Source of the DNA: Dyella sp. C11
GTDB lineage: Bacteria > Pseudomonadota > Gammaproteobacteria > Xanthomonadales > Rhodanobacteraceae
DNA length: 64,000 nt
Direction: 5' to 3'
Assembly (NCBI RefSeq): GCF_003121485.1
Contig: NZ_QAVX01000015.1
Span: 1 to 64,000, forward strand
The notes under the pieces were generated by a model, which searched no databases, was not told the origin of the DNA, and saw nothing but the letters and a program-made list of their open reading frames with translations. Position 1 is the stretch's first letter. Every line of letters starts with the position of its first letter. The position numbers and the translations under genes were made by a program. This document shows positions 55,530 through 62,212 of the stretch, piece after piece.

Positions 55530-56530
55530 GCCGTGGCTCCCAACGAAGCAGGCTGCTGGTGAGGAGTGCGGCCATGGATGGCCGCTTTTTGATCTTCGTG
55601 GTCAGGGATGACCACATCGGATACGGGCGTGAGCCAGCCCCACTGGTCAGTGGTGGTGCCATCAAACAAGCCGAAGACCGCCTTCTGCAGCGCGCGGGTG
55701 ACATCGCCCGGACGACCCGCGCCCACCTGCTTGCGATCCACCGCGCGCACCGGCGTGATTTCCGCCGCGGTGCCGGTCATGAAGATTTCGTCGGCGGTGT
55801 ACAGCGCTTCGCGCGGCAGGTCGCGTTCTTCCACCGCCATACCGAGCTCGCCAGCGAGCGTGATGACGGATTCGCGCGTGATGCCAGCCAGGATGCCCGC
55901 GCTCGTCGGCGGCGTGAGCAGCTTGCCGTTCTTCACCAGGAACAGGGTTTCGCCGGCGCCTTCGCTCAGCAGGCCGTTGTGGCCCAGCGCGATGCCTTCG
56001 GCGTAGCCGCCGCGACGCGCTTCAAGCGCGATCAGCTGGCTGCTGAGGTAGTTGCCGCCGGCCTTGGCCCAGCTGGGAATGGTGTTGGGTGCGGGGCGAT
56101 GCCACGAGGACACGCACACGTCGGCGCCGTGCTCGATCGCATCGCCGAGATAAGCGCCCCATTCCAGCGCCATGATGGCCACGTCCACCGGCGAATCCGT
56201 TTTCGGCAGCACGCCCAGGCCACCCGCGCCGCGGAACACGATGGGACGCACGTAGGCGGACTTCATGCGGTTGGCGCGGATCACTTCGTGACAGGCGGCG
56301 TTGATCTCGTCTTCGGTGTAGCCGACGTCGATCTCGTAGACGCGCGCGGATTCGAACAGGCGGCGCGTGTGGTCGGCGAGGCGGAAATAGGCGGGGCCCT
56401 GCGGCGTGGCGTAGACGCGTTCGCCTTCGAAGACCGAGGAACCGTAGTGCAGCGCGTGGGTGCTGACGTGGACCGTGGCCTCGGTCCAGGGTTTGATCTG
56501 GCCGTTGTGCCAGAGGAATGGCGTGGTCAT
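55526..56530 (-). CDS. ilvE: Branched-chain amino acid aminotransferase
   Basis: A 334-residue fold type IV PLP aminotransferase catalysing the last step for Leu, Ile and Val. PLP Lys in [19 protein letters not shown], Glu in [16 protein letters not shown] and [11 protein letters not shown] are present. The last 25 residues are appended by a repeat element (see 55560-55599). AAGGAG precedes ATG 56530. Confidence 0.95.
   Translation of the reverse strand: MTTPFLWHNGQIKPWTEATVHVSTHALHYGSSVFEGERVYATPQGPAYFRLADHTRRLFESARVYEIDVGYTEDEINAACHEVIRANRMKSAYVRPIVFRGAGGLGVLPKTDSPVDVAIMALEWGAYLGDAIEHGADVCVSSWHRPAPNTIPSWAKAGGNYLSSQLIALEARRGGYAEGIALGHNGLLSEGAGETLFLVKNGKLLTPPTSAGILAGITRESVITLAGELGMAVEERDLPREALYTADEIFMTGTAAEITPVRAVDRKQVGAGRPGDVTRALQKAVFGLFDGTTTDQWGWLTPVSDVVIPDHEDQKAAIHGRTPHQQPASLGATA
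55560..55599. repeat. GCGGCCATGGATGGCCGC palindromic element in ilvE 3' end
   Basis: The second copy of the unit seen at 53319-53358. It lies in the same frame relative to the coding strand, giving [14 protein letters not shown] in IlvE versus [14 protein letters not shown] in LeuD. Confidence 0.85.
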
Positions 56531-56546
56531 TACATAACTCCTTGGA

Positions 56547-58139
56547 TCACAGGCTCGCGACCGCAGCCCGTTGTTGCACGGGTTGTTGTCGTTCGATGCG
56601 GTTGACGATGGCGAGCGCGGCATGCGCGGTCGCTTCGATGATGTCGGTGGAGATGCCCTGGCCACGCCAGTCGCGCTCGGCATGGCGCGCGGTGAGGTTG
56701 GCCTGGCCTTGCGCGTCGCCGCCCTCGCTCACGGCGCGCACCTGGAACTGCGTGACATCCAGCGTGGTGCCGGTGGCGCGTTCGATGGCGCGCAGCACGG
56801 CGTCCACCGGGCCATCGCCAATGGCGGCTTCGCCCACTTCGTGGCCGTTGTCGTGCGTCAATTTCACCGATGCGGACGCGCTGCCGCCCAGGTGCGAATT
56901 GGTGTTGAGCTGCACGATGCGCCAGGGGCCGGTCGCTTCCGGGTCCATGCCCAGCGCGATGGCTTCCAGGTCTTCGTCATGCACTTCACGCTTCTTGTCG
57001 GCCAGCACCTTGAAGCGGGTGAAGATGCTGTCCATCGCGGCGTCGTCCACCTCGTGGCCCAGGCCCTGCAGGCGCTGGCGCAACGCGTGGCGGCCGGAAT
57101 GCTTGCCCAGCACCAGGCGCGTTTCGCCCATGCCGACATCCTGCGGACGCATGATTTCGTAGGTGCCGCGATGCTTGAGCATGCCGTGCTGGTGAATGCC
57201 GGACTCGTGCGCGAACGCGTTCTCGCCGACCACGGCCTTGTTGCGCGCCACGGATTGCCCCGTGAGCTGCGTCAGCAGGCGCGAAGCGGGATAGAGCTTG
57301 CGTGCATCGATGCCGGTGTCGACGCCGAAGTAAGCACCGCGCACTCGCAGCGCCATGACGATTTCTTCCATCGACGCATTGCCGGCGCGTTCGCCGATAC
57401 CGTTGATGGTGCATTCCACCTGACGCGCGCCAGCGGCCACACCGGCGAGGCTGTTGGCCACCGCCATGCCCAGGTCGTCATGGCAGTGCGTGGAGAAGAT
57501 CACCTTGTCGGCGCCGCGCACATGCTGGCGCAGGTAGGTGATGCGTTCGGCCATTTCCACCGGTGTGGTGTAGCCCACGGTGTCCGGCACGTTCAGCGTG
57601 GTGGCGCCCGCGGCAACGGCGGCGCTGAATACTTCGACCAGGAACTCCGGTTCGGTACGCATGGCGTCTTCGGCGGAGAACTCCACCTCGTGCGCCAGCT
57701 TTCTCGCCCGTTCGATGGCGGCGCAGGCCGTATCGATCACCTGCTGTTTGCTCATGTTGAGCTTGTGCTCGCGATGCAGAGGGCTGGTGGAGAGGAACAG
57801 GTGCAGGCGCGAATGACGCGCCGGCTCCAGCGCGCGGCCGCAGGCGTCGATGTCGCCATCGTTGCAGCGGGCGAGGCCGCACACCGTCGGGCCGCGCAAC
57901 ACGCGGGCGATTTCGTTGACCGAGGCGAAATCATCCGGCGAAGCGCTGGGGAATCCCGCCTCGATGATGTCCACGCCGAGCGCTTCCAGCGCATGCGCCA
58001 TGCGGAGTTTCGCGCGGCGATCCATCGAAAAGCCGGGCGCCTGCTCGCCGTCGCGCAGGGTGGTGTCGAAAATGCGCACGCGTTCGGCGGCTACGTCGCC
58101 CACGTCGCTGCTCTCGTTGCTGGATTGATCGGGGGTCAT
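56547..58139 (-). CDS. leuA: 2-isopropylmalate synthase
   Basis: A 530-residue enzyme for the first committed step of leucine synthesis. HMGL-type TIM barrel (about 18-290, FDTTLRDGEQAPGFSMD and the metal motif THCHDDLGMAVANSLAG) and C-terminal LeuA regulatory domain (about 400-515). ATG 58139 is chosen because GGAG lies 6 nt upstream; Met at 58151 is also possible. First structural gene of the cluster, preceded by a leader peptide and attenuator. Confidence 0.96.
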   Translation of the reverse strand: MTPDQSSNESSDVGDVAAERVRIFDTTLRDGEQAPGFSMDRRAKLRMAHALEALGVDIIEAGFPSASPDDFASVNEIARVLRGPTVCGLARCNDGDIDACGRALEPARHSRLHLFLSTSPLHREHKLNMSKQQVIDTACAAIERARKLAHEVEFSAEDAMRTEPEFLVEVFSAAVAAGATTLNVPDTVGYTTPVEMAERITYLRQHVRGADKVIFSTHCHDDLGMAVANSLAGVAAGARQVECTINGIGERAGNASMEEIVMALRVRGAYFGVDTGIDARKLYPASRLLTQLTGQSVARNKAVVGENAFAHESGIHQHGMLKHRGTYEIMRPQDVGMGETRLVLGKHSGRHALRQRLQGLGHEVDDAAMDSIFTRFKVLADKKREVHDEDLEAIALGMDPEATGPWRIVQLNTNSHLGGSASASVKLTHDNGHEVGEAAIGDGPVDAVLRAIERATGTTLDVTQFQVRAVSEGGDAQGQANLTARHAERDWRGQGISTDIIEATAHAALAIVNRIERQQPVQQRAAVASL

Positions 58140-58172
58140 CTTTGGCTCCATTGGCACGCGCCGTTGGGGCAA

Positions 58173-58209
58173 CAAAAAACCCCGCATCCGTTTCCGGGTG
58201 CGGGGTTTT
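58173..58209 (-). terminator. Attenuator terminator of the leu-ilv leader
   Basis: On the minus strand an 11-bp perfect stem AAAACCCCGCA/TGCGGGGTTTT, extended through one mismatch by CCG/CGG, with a GAAA loop and T6, ends 34 nt before leuA. Its left arm contains CCCGCACC (58204-58197), complementary to GGTGCGGG at the end of the leader gene. Confidence 0.9.
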
Positions 58210-58254
58210 GAGTTGGGTATCTAGGTTGGTTTTGCTTTACCTGGACACACGCCC

Positions 58255-58392
58255 TCAGCCCGCACCTCCGTTGGTAATAAGGAGTACGAGTACAAGGGCA
58301 AGAAGGAGGTTGTTGCGAAGGCGCAGCACGCCGACGTTGGTCGGGGGACCAATGGGTTCGGCGATGCGATCGTGGCTGTTGCGCTGCGACAT
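58255..58392 (-). CDS. Leu/Val/Ile-rich leader peptide of the leuA operon
   Basis: A 45-codon frame from ATG 58392 to TGA 58255. The product begins MSQRNSHDRIAEPIGPPTNV and contains a run LLLALVLVLLIT (residues 29-40) with six to seven Leu, two Val and one Ile codons in a row, then NGGAG and stop. It is followed by a short gap and the attenuator, the classic arrangement of amino-acid operon leaders. The predicted -10 lies only 8 nt upstream of the ATG, so the mRNA may be leaderless. Too short for ordinary gene callers. Confidence 0.85.
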   Translation of the reverse strand: MSQRNSHDRIAEPIGPPTNVGVLRLRNNLLLALVLVLLITNGGAG

Positions 58393-58400
58393 GCAGACGA

Positions 58401-58429
58401 ACCTAACGGCCCGTCCGACAGGTTGTCAA
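58401..58429 (-). promoter_or_regulatory. Promoter of the leu-ilv leader transcript
   Basis: On the minus strand, consensus -35 TTGACA (58429-58424), exactly 17 bp, then -10 TTAGGT (58406-58401). Start of transcription is expected within or next to the leader ATG. Confidence 0.65.
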
Positions 58430-58538
58430 CAGTTTCTTTTGAAAATGTTTAAATCGTGTGTCGAACCACGCATTCGGACGTCCAGATGGCTGGACGTCTT
58501 ACGCGCGCACAACACGCACGCGCACGGCGTAGCGACGA

Positions 58539-59162
58539 TCAGCGCGAAGAGAGTGCGCCGAGATACAGCGAAAGTGCCTGTTGCAGCTGGTTTTGAGCGG
58601 ATTTACGCAGGGTGGCCGGTTGCTCGCTGTCGAGCGCGACTGCTGCTTTCATGAACTGCTGAACCACCATCGCTGCGGGGCGCAGTTCGCCAGCCGCGAT
58701 GCCGGGCGCGTGAATCGCTACGATCTGGCTCAAGTAATCGCGCATGCGCTGGCGAATGGTGCGACCCAGCATGGATGGCAGCGACGGCGCCATCTCGGCC
58801 AGCACGGCGAAGGCCGGATGCTGTTTGCGGTAATCGACGAATGTGCGCACCAGCTTTGCCGCAAGTTCTTCCGTGGTCCAGTCCGGTGTCTGCGCCACCA
58901 GGCGTTCCATGCGCTCGTTCAGGCCGTTGGCGAGATTGGTGATCAATGCCTCGGCCAGCGCTTCCTTGGTGGGGAAAAACTGGTACAGCGAACCGATGGA
59001 AGCCTCCGCGCGGGCGGCGATCTCGGTCATGGTGGTGGCGTCGTAACCTTTTTCGACAAAGCAGTCGGAGGCGGCCGAAAGCAGCGCCGCCACGCGTTCG
59101 TGGCCACGGCGACGGCTGGGCGCGCGGGCGCCCGGGGTTGTGTTTTGTGAGGCCACCCTCAT
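58539..59162 (-). CDS. TetR-family transcriptional regulator
   Basis: A 207-residue regulator. TetR-type HTH at about residues 22-68 (RVAALLSAASDCFVEKGYDATTMTEIAARAEASIGSLYQFFPTKEAL) and a helical ligand domain of unknown specificity. It has a near-duplicate operator pair at its own 5' end, so autorepression is likely. The start is ambiguous: ATG 59162 (GGAG only 3 nt away) or GTG 59156 (8 nt spacing). It is divergent from the YecD-like gene. Confidence 0.9.
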   Translation of the reverse strand: MRVASQNTTPGARAPSRRRGHERVAALLSAASDCFVEKGYDATTMTEIAARAEASIGSLYQFFPTKEALAEALITNLANGLNERMERLVAQTPDWTTEELAAKLVRTFVDYRKQHPAFAVLAEMAPSLPSMLGRTIRQRMRDYLSQIVAIHAPGIAAGELRPAAMVVQQFMKAAVALDSEQPATLRKSAQNQLQQALSLYLGALSSR

Positions 59163-59189
59163 AAACTCCAATGTGAGGTTACCCTCATA
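59146..59189. promoter_or_regulatory. Two near-identical TetR-type operators
   Basis: TGTGAGGCCACCCTCATA (59146-59163) and TGTGAGGTTACCCTCATA (59172-59189) differ at two central bases and start 26 bp apart. Each is a dyad, TGAGG/CCTCA. The first overlaps the regulator's start codon. Likely operators of the adjacent TetR protein. Confidence 0.75.
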
Positions 59190-59244
59190 TATTAGAGGTT
59201 TTCCGGACGACGTTGGGCGGTGCTTCGACCGGCCATCTTGCCTC

Positions 59245-59338
59245 ACCGTCATTCCCGCGAAAGCGGGAATCCAGCGACTTTTTCCGGCGTCCCTGCGCGT
59301 TGAAAGACACTGGATTCCCGCTTTCGCGGGAATGACGA
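59245..59338. repeat. Inverted pair of CGTCATTCCCGCG-type palindromes
   Basis: Copies at 59245-59277 and 59307-59338, stems ATTCCCGC/GCGGGAAT, with spacer GCGTTGAAAGACACTGGATT as in the 49161-49254 element. It lies between the TetR promoter region and the YecD-like gene. Confidence 0.85.
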
Positions 59339-59418
59339 TGAGGGGAATACCCGTCGCACAACGCCTGACCGCACGGCCCATCCCTACGTTTTCAACCCCG
59401 CACTCGTGGAGCTTCCCC

Positions 59419-59988
59419 ATGGAAAAGCTAGATCCCCGCACCACCGCTCTTGTCCTGATCGACCTGCAGAAGGGCATCGCTCCCTTTGCTGGCGGCCCGC
59501 ACACCAGCGCCGAGGTGAACGAGCGCGCCGGCCGCCTCGCCGCCCGTTTCCGTGAACTGAAGGCGCCGGTGGTACTGGTGCGCGTGGGCTGGTCGAAGGA
59601 TGCCGGCGACATGCTGCATCCGGTGACCGACGAGACGCCGCGCAACTTCACGCTGCCCGACAACTGGATGGAGTACGCCGACGAGCTCAACGTGACCGAT
59701 GGCGACATCCATATCGTCAAGCGCCAGTGGGGCGCGTTCCATGGCACCGAGCTGGAACTGCAGCTGCGCCGTCGTGGCATCACGCAGATCGTGCTGGGCG
59801 GCGTGTCCACCAACATTGGCGTGGAATCGACCGCGCGCAACGCCTTCGAGCTGGGCTTCAACCAGGTGCTGGTGGAAGACGCCATGAGCTCCAGCGACGC
59901 CGATCACCACCGCTTTGCCGTGGAAAACATCTTCCCGCGCCTGGGCCGCGTGCGCTCGACCGAGCAGGTGCTTGCCGCGCTGGCCTGA
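59419..59988 (+). CDS. Isochorismatase-family hydrolase, YecD-like
   Basis: A 189-residue cysteine-hydrolase-fold protein closely resembling E. coli YecD. Asp15 (LVLIDLQKG) and Lys101 (KRQWGAF) of the triad are present, but the nucleophile position in GGVSTNIGVESTAR is Gly134, not Cys, as in YecD and EntB. It may therefore act by non-covalent catalysis or on an unusual substrate. It is divergent from the TetR regulator, which probably controls it. Confidence 0.88.
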   Translation: MEKLDPRTTALVLIDLQKGIAPFAGGPHTSAEVNERAGRLAARFRELKAPVVLVRVGWSKDAGDMLHPVTDETPRNFTLPDNWMEYADELNVTDGDIHIVKRQWGAFHGTELELQLRRRGITQIVLGGVSTNIGVESTARNAFELGFNQVLVEDAMSSSDADHHRFAVENIFPRLGRVRSTEQVLAALA

Positions 59989-60095
59989 AGAGGCTTCGAC
60001 GAAAAAGTGGGGCGGGCGTTCAGCGGCCCGCCTCGCTTGGTTCGCGGCTGCAAAGGCCGTTACTCTCCGGCGAACGGACAAGCGGGAGAGCGAAC

Positions 60096-60887
60096 ATGGT
60101 GATGAAGCGCGCGGGTTGGTTGGCGGCCGTGATGCTGCTGGGCATGGTCTCGGCATCGCATGCGTCCGACGCACACTTCGTCGCCAGCGAGGTGACGGTG
60201 AACGGTCACCGCTATCCCTTCCAGGTGTTCGTGCCCCGCGACTGGACGGCGAATCGTTCGTGGCCGGTGGTGCTGTTCCTGCATGGCAGCGGCGAGCGGG
60301 GCAACGACAACGAAGCCCAGCTCAAGCAAGGCCTGCCGCCGTGGCTCGACAAGCATGGCGCGGATTTCCCCGCGGTCGTGGTGGCCCCGCAGGCACCGGA
60401 CGACACGGTGTGGAGCGGCGAGGTGGAACGCGCTGCCGTGGCCGCGCTCGAAAAGAGCATCGCCACCTACCACGGCGATCGTTCGCGGCTTTACCTCACC
60501 GGCCTCTCGATGGGCGGCTACGGTGTGTGGCAGGTCGCGGTGGACCATCCGGGCATGTTTGCCGCCGCTGCGCCCATTTGCGGCGGCATTGTCGGGCTGG
60601 ACGACATGCCGGAGCTGAAGGTTTACGGTGTGCCCAAGGGTGCCGACCCGTACGCCTGGGTGGCCAGCAAGGTGAAGCCCACGCCGGTGTGGATCTTCCA
60701 TGGCGCTTTGGACGACCAGGTGCCTCCGGCCGATTCGCGCGCGATGAACAAGGCGCTCACCGCTTCCGGCGACGAAGTGCGTTACACGGAATTTCCGGGT
60801 GTGAACCACGGTTCCTGGGTGCCCACTTACGATTCGCCGGAGCTCTGGCCCTGGATGTTTTCGCACACGAAGGACGGCGCAGGCTGA
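60096..60887 (+). CDS. Secreted alpha/beta hydrolase (esterase/phospholipase-like)
   Basis: A 263-residue protein with signal peptide (MVMKRAGWLAAVMLLGMVSASHA, cleavage near 23) and an alpha/beta-hydrolase domain: LFLHGSGERG oxyanion loop (61-69), nucleophile Ser138 in GLSMGGYG, Asp206/207 in HGALDDQVP and His238 in GVNHGSW. The layout resembles PHB-depolymerase/dienelactone-type and LpqC-like esterases. It is expected in the periplasm or outside. GGGAGAG precedes ATG 60096. Confidence 0.85.
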   Translation: MVMKRAGWLAAVMLLGMVSASHASDAHFVASEVTVNGHRYPFQVFVPRDWTANRSWPVVLFLHGSGERGNDNEAQLKQGLPPWLDKHGADFPAVVVAPQAPDDTVWSGEVERAAVAALEKSIATYHGDRSRLYLTGLSMGGYGVWQVAVDHPGMFAAAAPICGGIVGLDDMPELKVYGVPKGADPYAWVASKVKPTPVWIFHGALDDQVPPADSRAMNKALTASGDEVRYTEFPGVNHGSWVPTYDSPELWPWMFSHTKDGAG

Positions 60888-61066
60888 CGTCAGCTTCACT
60901 TCGCTAACCCTTTCCCTACCGAAATTTTAGCGATCGATGTTGCACTGCCGTATGGCCTGATGCTGCGTCGACCGCTTTACCGTGCGCGGCTACGGCAAGT
61001 TCTTCCGTCGTTGGCTTTTGCGGTGCAGCGAAAAACCGCCGAAAACGTCCCTTTACAAGTTTTGAT

Positions 61067-61078
61067 GAAAACGTTTAC
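61067..61078. promoter_or_regulatory. LacI-type operator upstream of the regulator gene
   Basis: GAAAACGTTTAC, a CG-centred dyad typical of LacI-family proteins, overlapping a weak promoter (TTTACA at 61052-61057). It is 11/12 identical to the core of the site at 62233-62248. Confidence 0.65.
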
Positions 61079-61134
61079 GTTCCGCCGCAACGCGCTGGGG
61101 GAGCGCCGCTGATTGCCGTGTCCCGGGAGCTGAT

Positions 61135-62181
61135 GTGACCACCAAGAAGGCCACCATCAAGGATGTGGCGCGCGAGGCGAAGGTCTCGATCGCTTCGGTG
61201 TCGCGCGTGCTCAACGGACTGGGTGGCGTCACCGCGGAAACGCAGGCCGCCGTGCGCAAGGCGGCTGCCCGCCTGCATTACGTGCCCGACAGCGCCGCGC
61301 GCAGCCTCATCACCGGTCGCACCCACACCATTGGCGCCGTGCTGCCCGACCTGTATGGCGAGTTCTTCTCCGAACTCATCCGCGGCATCGATCTGGCCGC
61401 GCGCGCCAAGGGCCTGCACCTGCTCGTCTCCAGCTCGCACGACGGCGTGGAAGATGCCGCCGCGGCCGTGCGTACCATGCGTGGCCGGGTGGACGGCATG
61501 ATCATCCTGTCCGAGTTCGTCGACGGCGACTTCCTCGATCACAACCTGCCGTCGGATTTGCCCGCGGTGTTGCTGGACAGCCCGGTCGACAACCCGCGCT
61601 ATCCGTCGATCAACATGGACAACGTCGCCGGTGCACAGGCGATGGTGAAGCATCTTCTCGATACCGGCCACGCATCGGTGGCCTTCATCAACGGTCCCGC
61701 CGGCAACTACGACGCACAGCAGCGCGAGAAAGGCTATCGCGCGGCGATGGGCCAGCTCGCGCCCAAGGCGAAGCTCAACATCGTGGCCGGCGACTTCAGC
61801 GAAGAATCGGGCTATCGCGCCGGTCGCGAACTGCTGGCCCAGGCCAAGCGTCCGCGCGCCGTGTTCGCCGCCAACGACATGATGGCGGTGGGTTGCCTGT
61901 ACGCCTTCAAGGAAGCCGGCATTCGCGTGCCCGAAGACATCGCGATCGCCGGTTTCGACGACATCCTCATCGCACGGTACGTCTCGCCTTCGCTCAGTAC
62001 CGTGAGCGTCAGCATTGCGGATTTGGGCAAGAGCGCGCTGCTCCTGCTCACCGAGCTCATGGAAGGCAAGGGCCACGCCGGCTCCAACACCCGCACCTTG
62101 CGTTGCGACGTTGTCGTACGCGAATCGTGCGGTGCACATCAGACCAACGTTGCAACGAAACATCCTCCGGCGCTCGTCTGA
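61135..62181 (+). CDS. LacI-family transcriptional regulator
   Basis: A 348-residue regulator. N-terminal LacI HTH (residues about 6-28, ATIKDVAREAKVSIASVSRVLNG) with hinge, then a periplasmic-binding-protein-like sensor domain (about 62-335; HTIGAVLPDLYGEFFSELIRGID, FAANDMMAVGCLYAFKEAGIRVPEDIAIAGFDD). Start is GTG 61135 with CGGGAG upstream. Followed after 31 nt by a TonB receptor, the usual layout of xanthomonad carbohydrate uptake loci. The sugar is unknown. Confidence 0.92.
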   Translation: MTTKKATIKDVAREAKVSIASVSRVLNGLGGVTAETQAAVRKAAARLHYVPDSAARSLITGRTHTIGAVLPDLYGEFFSELIRGIDLAARAKGLHLLVSSSHDGVEDAAAAVRTMRGRVDGMIILSEFVDGDFLDHNLPSDLPAVLLDSPVDNPRYPSINMDNVAGAQAMVKHLLDTGHASVAFINGPAGNYDAQQREKGYRAAMGQLAPKAKLNIVAGDFSEESGYRAGRELLAQAKRPRAVFAANDMMAVGCLYAFKEAGIRVPEDIAIAGFDDILIARYVSPSLSTVSVSIADLGKSALLLLTELMEGKGHAGSNTRTLRCDVVVRESCGAHQTNVATKHPPALV

Positions 62182-62212
62182 GCGGCGGCCTTTTGTGGGA
62201 GGGGAGATCCAG

